This document shows positions 36,286 to 43,124 of a stretch of DNA of 43,124 nucleotides, piece by piece. How positions within the stretch are numbered: position 1 is the stretch's first letter; every line of letters starts with the position of its first letter. The stretch covers positions 1-43,124 of the IMG/VR virus record IMGVR_UViG_3300035703_000161. One strand, written 5' to 3'. The stretch comes from a virus. Below the pieces are notes generated by a model. The model was given only the letters and a program-made list of their open reading frames with translations, searched no databases and was not told where the DNA came from. The position numbers and the translations under genes are program-made.

Positions 36286-39222
36286 TTAGGGGGTTCCGCA
36301 AGTCGCCGCCGTTACGAGGCCGCGCGACACGGTGAGAGTCTTGATCGCTTCACCGGCGCCACACGAATAGGTAGCGGTTGCCGTGGCCGAGCCGCCCGTC
36401 GTGACGGTGCCGGAAAAATCTACGCTTGATCCAGCATCAGAAAACAGGCTCCCCCCGCTCTGCAGGGTGATATTTGCGCCGTTCCTGATCCGGTGCGATC
36501 CGTAGGTGTCCGCGCCGTTGTAGAAGAGTCCGGCCACTCGCTGCGATGCTGAGCCGATTTCCCACGTTGAACTGATGCTCGGCAGCAAGTTGCCGCCGAA
36601 CGTAACTCCGGCAGTGCTCAAGGTTCCGTTTACCGCAAGCGTCCCAGTCACAACCACGTTGCCGCTGATGGTGCCGCCGCCCGTGGTGTAGCAAGTAGGG
36701 CACGAGATAGTCCCAGATCCCGTGATGGTCCCGCCGGAGATCGGGCCGGACGTTGCGATGGACGTTACCGTGCCAGAGCCTTTTCCGTTCAATTGCGTCT
36801 GAATGTTCGACGTGACGCCATCCAAAAAGCTGACCTCGGCAGGACTGATCGAAGCAGAGGCCGCACTGATCGTGCTGCCAGTTTCAAGTATGAGAGTGCC
36901 GCCGCTCTGATAGGCAGTATTTGCTCCGTTACGAACGCGGTGCGATCCGTACTGATCCGCGCTCGCGTAGAAAATTCCGCCAACTCGGAACCCGGCTTCG
37001 CCGATGTCGCAACAAAGGTCCGTCAGCGGGCGGACTAGGCCGTTGAATATCAGTGTGCTGTTGGTAGTCAGCACCCCACCTATAGTCTGATTACCAGACC
37101 AACTATTGCCGCCTGCGAGATTCCCTTTGGCATTCAACTGCGTCTGAATTGCCGCAGTCACGCCGTCCAGATACCCCAGTTCCGTTGTGGAAATCGACGT
37201 GTTCAGCGTGCCGGTAAACGACAGGTTCCCCGTCACAGCCAACCCTGCCGCATTCACCACCACCGAAGTCGTCCGCGAAGCCGCACCGTTCGCCGTCGTC
37301 TCGAATCTCAGTTCGGTGCCTTGCGCGGAACCAGCGGACCAGTTCTGCGTGGCCCATGCCGTGATGTTCGCGCCGTTGTAGTTCGCGCCGCCCGTGCGAA
37401 GGCCGAAGGCATAAAACGCAAGCCGATCGCCCGATGCCGGAGCGGTCTCAATAGCCGCCTGGATGCCCGCGCCGCCCGATGGCGAAGGCGTGCCGGAGTT
37501 GTGGATGCGGAGGCCGTTCACGTCCGCAGCACGGCTAAACAGCGTTGCCGTGGTCAGGTCCGTCGAGCCGACTGCGACGGCCGTCGCAAAGGTCGAGGTG
37601 CTACCGAACGTCGCCGCGCCGGTAGCGCGAAACGTGCCGGATACGTCGAGCTTCGTGGACGGAGATGTACACCCGACGCAGACCGCGCCGCCGAGGTTGG
37701 CTATAGCAACATCGCGAAACGCAACGCCCTGGGATAACGCATTGATGGAAAAATACGGGGTACCCGCCGAAGCGATGAAGCCTAGGAACGCTCCTTGCCC
37801 TGGCAACGCAACATCGGCATTGCCGATGTACAGAATACTGTCAGTGGAGCCGCTGCCGGAGTACACCTTGGCCGAGCCTGTAACGTCCAGTCGATGCGCT
37901 GGGGAAGAGTTCCCGATTCCGACTTTGCCCGCCGAAAAGTAGATATCGCTGCCAGTCGTTGTCCATTGCGAAGTCCCGGGCGTGGCCCAGTCGCCGCTGC
38001 CGTCCGTGCCGGTGGCGGTCCAGACTTGGCCTACGGTCGAGGAAGTCCCGAGTTTCACGGTGCCCGCGAAATCCACGTCATAGCCCCAGATCTTCCCCAT
38101 GCGAACCGACGAGGAGCCGATCGGCGTCCCGCCGTCCGTGCCGCCCGCAAATGCAGTCGTCGCCGTGATGGTTCCGGCCGTCGCGGAGCCCGCGCTCAAT
38201 GCGTTGGTGATGGTGGCAGCATCGCCCCAGATGGACAACCAACGCGCGGAGGTATTGCCAAGCGTCGGCATTGCCGAGTCGTTCACCGCGTCGCCGTCTG
38301 CCGTGGCGCGCTGAGCGGGCCGGAGTTCGCCGAACACGCGAACATAGTTCGCCGCGCTGGATGCCTCTTGCCGTACCGCTTGCAATGCACGAGAGCCGCC
38401 ATTGTCGCGGAGAGTCCACGCGCTCGTTACGGTCGTCGCGTTTGCCCGTTGGTCCCAGAATGCCGTGCCGCCGAGGATGTCCGAGATCTCCAGCTTGCGG
38501 ACCTTCGTGTAGGCGGCCGCCACGCCACCGGGGGCCGCGTTGATGTTTTCGACGTTGAGAGTCTGGAAATAGTTCGTCGCGTCCCCGATATCCGCCGTCG
38601 AAGGCGACGTCGTGAGGATGTGCGAGGAGATCGTAGCCGTCCCCGCAACGGCAAGCGTGCTCGCCAACGTCACCGCGCCCGCCGCCCGGAACGTCCCGGC
38701 CACGTTGAACAGGAACGATGTATTGATTGCGCCCACGCCCACGACACCTTCACTCGGCTGTAGAAGCAACTGATTATTGACGCCCCCGTAGGCGTACGTC
38801 GTTGGGTCCGTCTGCCCGTCAAGCATCGTCTGGATGCCCATCTGGTTATCGGCAATTCGATACATCACGAGCCGATCAGCGCCGGAGACGCCGAAATACT
38901 TAAAGCCTTCGACCTCTTGGTTGGTCGTCGTTAGTACCGCGCCCGCACCAGGGCAGGCCGCGAAAGACAACACTCCCGCCGTGGTGCCTGTAAGGCAGTG
39001 GCCGTTAGATGCGGGCGCGGCGGTGGGCAGGGTGAGGGTGTACCCCGCCGTCGCCACGTTCGGAGCCTTCAAGACTACAGCCTTTCCGTCCGCTCGCGTC
39101 GTGTCGAATTCGATCTGCCCGACAGCGGTTCCGTCCGTCGTCGGGATGATGCGGATCTGGCCGATTTTGAACTGAGCGAGCAACGAGAACGGCAGCAGCG
39201 CCGTGATGATAATTGTCCGCAT
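36286..39222 (-). CDS. Tail fibre with N-terminal signal peptide
   Basis: A 978-residue fibre. It begins MRTIIITALLPFSLLAQ, a convincing signal peptide. After it come Gly/Thr/Ser-rich beta repeats, several 'IG..S.R...L' units, two 'LDGVT..IQTQLN.KG' units and two near-duplicate segments (FYASADQYGSHRVRNGA and FYNGADTYGSHRIRNGA). Ten cysteines occur, some as CC, CVGC and CPTC. It should be the receptor-binding fibre. ATG 39222 overlaps the hub stop by one base; the open frame upstream lies inside the hub gene. Confidence 0.85.
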   Translation of the reverse strand: MRTIIITALLPFSLLAQFKIGQIRIIPTTDGTAVGQIEFDTTRADGKAVVLKAPNVATAGYTLTLPTAAPASNGHCLTGTTAGVLSFAACPGAGAVLTTTNQEVEGFKYFGVSGADRLVMYRIADNQMGIQTMLDGQTDPTTYAYGGVNNQLLLQPSEGVVGVGAINTSFLFNVAGTFRAAGAVTLASTLAVAGTATISSHILTTSPSTADIGDATNYFQTLNVENINAAPGGVAAAYTKVRKLEISDILGGTAFWDQRANATTVTSAWTLRDNGGSRALQAVRQEASSAANYVRVFGELRPAQRATADGDAVNDSAMPTLGNTSARWLSIWGDAATITNALSAGSATAGTITATTAFAGGTDGGTPIGSSSVRMGKIWGYDVDFAGTVKLGTSSTVGQVWTATGTDGSGDWATPGTSQWTTTGSDIYFSAGKVGIGNSSPAHRLDVTGSAKVYSGSGSTDSILYIGNADVALPGQGAFLGFIASAGTPYFSINALSQGVAFRDVAIANLGGAVCVGCTSPSTKLDVSGTFRATGAATFGSTSTFATAVAVGSTDLTTATLFSRAADVNGLRIHNSGTPSPSGGAGIQAAIETAPASGDRLAFYAFGLRTGGANYNGANITAWATQNWSAGSAQGTELRFETTANGAASRTTSVVVNAAGLAVTGNLSFTGTLNTSISTTELGYLDGVTAAIQTQLNAKGNLAGGNSWSGNQTIGGVLTTNSTLIFNGLVRPLTDLCCDIGEAGFRVGGIFYASADQYGSHRVRNGANTAYQSGGTLILETGSTISAASASISPAEVSFLDGVTSNIQTQLNGKGSGTVTSIATSGPISGGTITGSGTISCPTCYTTGGGTISGNVVVTGTLAVNGTLSTAGVTFGGNLLPSISSTWEIGSASQRVAGLFYNGADTYGSHRIRNGANITLQSGGSLFSDAGSSVDFSGTVTTGGSATATATYSCGAGEAIKTLTVSRGLVTAATCGTP
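36430..37010 (-). repeat. Internal repeats in the tail fibre
   Basis: Two diverged units encode (R)V.G.FY..AD.YGSHR.RNGAN...QSGG, near 36440-36540 and 36890-36990. Each lies downstream of an LDGVT unit. Such repeats let fibres lengthen or shorten by recombination. Confidence 0.7.
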
Positions 39223-41162
39223 TAATCCACTCCCACTGCAGGCGTCACGCATCGCAAAAAGTCGCCGTTTCGCATCGTCATGAACTCGAAGATGTTGATA
39301 GCGCTGGCTTCGCCGTCGAGCGCTATCGCGCCGGTGCCCGCAAACTTCGCGCCCCATGCGACGTTACGGCCCGCAGTGCCATCTGCCACGAAAATCAGCA
39401 TGAATCGCGTCCCCGGCGTCACCGCGTCGGATCCGAAAACTACATCGGTAATGGTCGTTGTCGCCCGGTTAAGTACGATTTCCTGAACCAACCCGTTGGC
39501 GAGATCGAGCGTGATGCTGGCAGCGCCGGCCACCAGATAGATCCCGCTCGATGTACTCGTCGGAGCCGCAGGCGTGAGCACGCCGCCAGAAACGGAACTG
39601 CTTGCCGCGCCGCCGCCGATCATGGCTTTCCAATACTCCTGGATTCCGATAATCGATGTTCCACTGATAGCCCGCACGCGAGCCCTGAGGTACTGCCCTG
39701 CAACGTCCGTCAGGTACACCTCATTTACCAGATAGGTGGCCGAACTCACGCCGCGCGCGGTGTTCGCTACGGTCTGCAACTGCCCCGGCTTGACCGTCGC
39801 GCAAAGGGGTTCAACGATCTGGTCTGTCTCGTACTCGACTTCCACAACCGGGTTCTTTCGCGCCGCGATCACGGCCTCAGCCGCTAAGAATGCTTGGATC
39901 TGCCCGACTTCGCGCTCTGCGTAGCGCTCATAGCGTCCGCTGCCGCCGTCTTCCTGGGTTATCGTTGCCGTGATATCGCTGGAGTCTTCCGCCGTCACTA
40001 CGTCGGCACCAAATTTTTGATAGACGACGGTGAGCGTGTTGCCGCTGGTCAGCACGTCGCCCGCCGCGTCTTGCCGGATCTTGGTTGAGCCAAACTCCCA
40101 GTACCACTCCCGGTCGGCGTCGGCGAGGAACTGGCCGATCTCTGCTACCTGCCCGTCTACGCTGATACTCACTATCTGCGCCAACCGGTGCGCTAGCGTG
40201 AAGGTCCGCGCAGATCCGTCGCCCGCGAACGATTCCGTCTCGCTGACGATCTGGTTCCAAGGCACCCGGGTGAGGATCGCGTTTACCTTGTCCTCGCGCG
40301 TGCGGCGGATTCGCAGTGAGCGATAGTTGCCGCTGGTCGTGGAGACGTTGAACGGCGCGCTGGAAAACGTGCGCGGCTTGAAGTACAACTCCCTCTCCTC
40401 GTCCATCCACACAGCGAAGCCGCATACTTGGGCGAGTTCGTTAATCGCTTCCATAACGCTGGTGTTGGCGTCGAACGTCACCACGTCAAGCACCGCGCCC
40501 GCGTCCACGTTGGTGGTCCCGATACCTTCGTTTGAAGCGTAGTTCGTGACGAGGTCCACCACGACGTCGCCCGCGCGGGTGGTGAGCAGGACCTGGTCCA
40601 GCGTGCCGTCGTCCAGGATGTTTACCGCACTGCCGCCGCTCGTCAGGGATAGCTGGAGCGTGCTCCCGGATGCGCCGATGACGAAGTACTCGATGGTTGC
40701 GTCGAGCCCGTCGCAGAGCGTGCCTTGCGCGTGAGCTTTTACCCGAACGCGGTCCCCATTGGTACGCCCGTGCGCCGATACCGTCGTCAGCGTGTTCGTC
40801 GATGCGTCCGCCGTGAAAAGAAAGGTGCCGTCGTAGTGCGCTGGCAGCGAAGTGCTCGGGTTGTAACAGCGCCGCCGGTCCAAGCGCTGCTCCCAGGTGA
40901 TGCCCCGGATATCATAAAACGCGCCTGCGGCTGAGCCCGCCTCAGTGATCGAAACCTCGGATACCTCATCGACCGAACCGGCCCATAGTTTGGTTGCTCC
41001 GTCGAACAGTTCTATCTGGTGGCCCTGCTCAGGTCGATACGCGCCGCTCGTTGAGATCACGCGCATATTGAACGATCCACGCTGACCGGCCGTCGCCGCG
41101 ATGTTTAGCGAGTAGTGAGCGATTTCGCGGATGGCGCCGTCGATGTAAACGTCGAGGCTCAC
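39222..41162 (-). CDS. Tail hub / tip protein
   Basis: A 646-residue protein directly after the tape measure, where the tail tip genes lie. The N-terminus (MSLDVYIDGAIREIAHYSLN) and 'FDGATKLWAGSVDEVSEVSI' followed by 'RGITWEQRLDRR' resemble hub (gp27/Tal-like) domains. The C-terminal part is a beta-rich module before the fibre. It may combine distal tail and hub roles, since no separate Dit gene is visible. GTG 41162 overlaps the tape-measure stop (GTGA). Confidence 0.75.
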   Translation of the reverse strand: MSLDVYIDGAIREIAHYSLNIAATAGQRGSFNMRVISTSGAYRPEQGHQIELFDGATKLWAGSVDEVSEVSITEAGSAAGAFYDIRGITWEQRLDRRRCYNPSTSLPAHYDGTFLFTADASTNTLTTVSAHGRTNGDRVRVKAHAQGTLCDGLDATIEYFVIGASGSTLQLSLTSGGSAVNILDDGTLDQVLLTTRAGDVVVDLVTNYASNEGIGTTNVDAGAVLDVVTFDANTSVMEAINELAQVCGFAVWMDEERELYFKPRTFSSAPFNVSTTSGNYRSLRIRRTREDKVNAILTRVPWNQIVSETESFAGDGSARTFTLAHRLAQIVSISVDGQVAEIGQFLADADREWYWEFGSTKIRQDAAGDVLTSGNTLTVVYQKFGADVVTAEDSSDITATITQEDGGSGRYERYAEREVGQIQAFLAAEAVIAARKNPVVEVEYETDQIVEPLCATVKPGQLQTVANTARGVSSATYLVNEVYLTDVAGQYLRARVRAISGTSIIGIQEYWKAMIGGGAASSSVSGGVLTPAAPTSTSSGIYLVAGAASITLDLANGLVQEIVLNRATTTITDVVFGSDAVTPGTRFMLIFVADGTAGRNVAWGAKFAGTGAIALDGEASAINIFEFMTMRNGDFLRCVTPAVGVD

Positions 41163-43124
41163 TTAGGAATGACTCCGAGCTGCTTCAGTTCGCGCGTGAT
41201 GGCTTCGAGCACCTGACGCGGATCGCCGCCGTTTACGTTGATCGTCACGGAAGCCGCGCCGCCACCAGCAACGCCCATCTGCCGCGTCTCCATGCGGATC
41301 AGCGACTCCCAGATGTCCTTTAGTTTCGGAAGGTACTCGTTTTGCTTTTCGAGGATATAGAGCAGGTGGATCTGGGAGTAGCGAACTTCTTTCTCGATCA
41401 GGTCGAGGGTCTTGTTCATCGCGGCGAACTGGAAGTTACTGATTACCGATGAAATCGCAGTCACTACGCCGGAAACAGCCGTTACCATAGCTGTAACTGG
41501 GTTGGCCGCAGCTATTGCCGACCCCAACGATCCAGACGAACTGCCTGCCGCTCCTGCGATGCCCCCCGCAGCACTGCCGATGCCGCCCGCAGCGCTACCG
41601 ATGCCGCCAGCCGCGCCACTAGCCGCGCTGCCGCCACCGCCGAACACGCTGCCAATTTTCGCGGCCACGCCACCAAGTGAGGTAAGCAGCCGACCGAGAG
41701 CTTTAATCCCCTCGTTAACAGCGAACTCGATGCCGGTGCGAAGCAGCCCATCGACGGCAGCGCTTCCGACCTTGCGGAAGGCTTCGCCAACGCTCTCGGT
41801 TCCACGGATGATGTTTACTACCGCTCGGCTGAAGTCTGTTTGGATCGTGGAAACTTGTCGCGAAATGCCGGTGCGGACGTTTTTCCAGGCGTCGGATGCA
41901 CCTTTGGCCGTCTGCCGAATCAGTTCCAGATTGCGGCGGCTGGAACGAGCAGCGTCAGAGCCGTCGAGGACTGCGCCACCGGGCAGGCCGGGCACATTCG
42001 GCGTAGGTAGGTTGCGGATATCAACAGTTGAGCCGCGAAGTTCTGGGGCCTCTTCCGTAATGCGCAGTTCCCGCAATGCAGCATTGGCCGCCTCAGCAGC
42101 GCTGCCGTACTTAACGAGCGCCGCAACGCCATCGGTGAGCCGCTGGTTATACGCCGCAGTCAGCAGCGCGAGTCGCTCCTTAATAACCGCAGAATTGAAC
42201 TCGGCCTCGTAGGTTCGGACTACACCTTTGCCGTAAATCTGAACCAGTTCAGTAGCTTTTTCGACGGCGGGGTTCAGCGCTTGAACTCCCGTCTTGGTTT
42301 TCTCGACTCCACGCGCAAAGTTCAACAGGCTTTCATAGCCGTCAGTAACCATCGGTGCAAACTTGCCCTGAGCGGCTAAATTCTCTTGGTAGGTCTTCGT
42401 CAGGCCGTCTAGGAACTGCTTGTTATTCGCTGCCGCCTTAGCATGATTATTGAGTGCCGTTTCAGTGCGTGTCAGTGGCTCCAGGATCATATAGAGGCCC
42501 GAAGCAATAGCTGTAAAGCCCGCAGCCTTGCCTAAAACCTGCATAGTTACGCCAAGCCCGCCAAGGGCACTGGCAACGCGGTTGATCGCGGCTACGACAA
42601 TGCCGCCCTTTTCGATCAGCGTACCGAGTCCGACGATGACCAGCGGCGCAGCCGCAGCAACAGCGCCAAGCTGCACGACTAGGCCCTGTGTCGCGGGGCT
42701 CAGTTCGTTGAACGCAACAGCTAGCGCCTTCGCGCGTTCAACGCCAGGATTAATGAACTCTTCTAGTACCTTCTTACCAATCGGCAACAAAGACTTCCCG
42801 AACTCCGCCGCCGTCTCAAACGCGCTTTCTTTCAGGTTTTCCAGCGAGTTCGCAAACGTCGCCCCAGCGCGTTCGCCCTTGCCTAACTCGCCGACAATGA
42901 TGTCGATAAACTGCTTGGAACTAATCCCGAGCCGCTCAAACGTCTTCGCCGGGTCACCGATGGACTCCGGCCCGAACTTCTCGCGCATGATCGCGGCAAT
43001 CTGCGGGATGCGCTCGATGATGGGGTCCAGGTTCTCCTTGGTGACCTTGCCAACGGCGGAAAGTTGAGACAGTTGCCGGATCACCTCCTTGAAGTCTTCC
43101 TTTCCGCCGCCAACCGTCGCCAGG
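41159..43124 (-). CDS. Tape measure protein, main part
   Basis: The remaining 612 residues of the 784-residue tape measure, plus the 127 bases that duplicate the window start. It has long helical segments, hydrophobic stretches ('GLVVQLGAVAAAAPLVIVGLGTLI') and a Gly/Ala-rich repeat (GGIGSAAGGIGSAAGGIAGAA). The C-terminal end is 'VTINVNGGDPRQVLEAITRELKQLG', typical of tape measures. The GTG at 43084 is not the true start: the frame continues through the junction to ATG 516. About 260 nm of tail is not inferable exactly, but the protein is short to medium for a siphophage. Confidence 0.93.
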   Translation of the reverse strand, partial: LATVGGGKEDFKEVIRQLSQLSAVGKVTKENLDPIIERIPQIAAIMREKFGPESIGDPAKTFERLGISSKQFIDIIVGELGKGERAGATFANSLENLKESAFETAAEFGKSLLPIGKKVLEEFINPGVERAKALAVAFNELSPATQGLVVQLGAVAAAAPLVIVGLGTLIEKGGIVVAAINRVASALGGLGVTMQVLGKAAGFTAIASGLYMILEPLTRTETALNNHAKAAANNKQFLDGLTKTYQENLAAQGKFAPMVTDGYESLLNFARGVEKTKTGVQALNPAVEKATELVQIYGKGVVRTYEAEFNSAVIKERLALLTAAYNQRLTDGVAALVKYGSAAEAANAALRELRITEEAPELRGSTVDIRNLPTPNVPGLPGGAVLDGSDAARSSRRNLELIRQTAKGASDAWKNVRTGISRQVSTIQTDFSRAVVNIIRGTESVGEAFRKVGSAAVDGLLRTGIEFAVNEGIKALGRLLTSLGGVAAKIGSVFGGGGSAASGAAGGIGSAAGGIGSAAGGIAGAAGSSSGSLGSAIAAANPVTAMVTAVSGVVTAISSVISNFQFAAMNKTLDLIEKEVRYSQIHLLYILEKQNEYLPKLKDIWESLIRMETRQMGVAGGGAASVTINVNGGDPRQVLEAITRELKQLGVIPK
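41558..41637 (-). repeat. Gly/Ala repeat in the tape measure
   Basis: Tandem units encoding GGIGSAA (with one GGIAGAA variant). It is a flexible linker and a possible slippage site affecting tape-measure length. Confidence 0.7.
42998..43124. repeat. Terminal direct repeat, copy 2 (circular closure)
   Basis: Exact copy of positions 1-127. Removing one copy gives a closed genome of 42,997 bp, and the tape-measure frame then reads through the junction without interruption. Confidence 0.95.

Noticed and set aside
43082-43084. GTG as start of a 641-residue tape measure
   Set aside because: The frame is open upstream through the circular junction to a better ATG with a ribosome site at 516.

Overview
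The window is one complete, circularly closed tailed-phage genome. Its first 127 bases are repeated exactly at its end (42998-43124), so the unit genome is 42,997 bp and the tape-measure gene runs across the artificial ends. Every gene I can support is on the minus strand. The head and packaging genes (P27-type small terminase, large terminase, HK97-type portal, S78 prohead protease, HK97-fold capsid) and the long tape measure with a frameshifted G/GT chaperone point to a siphovirus with an HK97-like head. Several proteins carry Sec signal peptides ending in '..AQ', a style I associate with Acidobacteriota (Solibacter/Bryobacter relatives). A soil acidobacterial host is therefore a reasonable guess, but only an inference.

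In transcription order there are two large blocks. The early/replication block starts at a promoter-operator near 31509-31537. It holds a few small genes, a terminator, then a ribbon-helix-helix regulator with a promoter that predicts a leaderless mRNA. Small membrane proteins follow, then a recombination cassette (YqaJ/Cas4-like exonuclease, RecT annealase, SSB-like protein). Next comes a long run of tightly overlapping small accessory genes that share exchangeable N- and C-terminal pieces. The block continues with a zinc-motif protein, a C5 methyltransferase broken at a G9 tract, a helicase-methyltransferase fusion, a VRR-NUC nuclease, a GIY-YIG homing endonuclease, an SF2 helicase and a prim-pol/SF3 primase-helicase. 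It ends at a strong terminator (11572-11594).

The late block begins after an iteron-rich intergenic region (11378-11560) and a consensus-like promoter (11304-11331). This is followed by a structured leader of about 190 nt ending in a terminator-like hairpin, an arrangement resembling the lambda pR'/6S late control region. Then come HNH, TerS, TerL, portal, protease, capsid, connectors, two tail-tube-like paralogues, the tail chaperones, an inserted HNH homing endonuclease, tape measure, tail hub and a long tail fibre. After these lie three small exported proteins, a metallophosphoesterase, an M15 endolysin, a three-hairpin intergenic element, a holin and a last exported tail-associated protein. 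The block closes at a terminator (31560-31591) directly upstream of the early promoter.

I see no integrase, excisionase, CI-like repressor, tRNA or CRISPR on either strand. The most unusual items are the exported-protein cassette that includes a tail fibre with a signal peptide, the candidate OOP-like antisense RNA (+ strand, 31135-31211), the three-hairpin element, the iteron field, the two long G tracts and the mosaic small-gene region.
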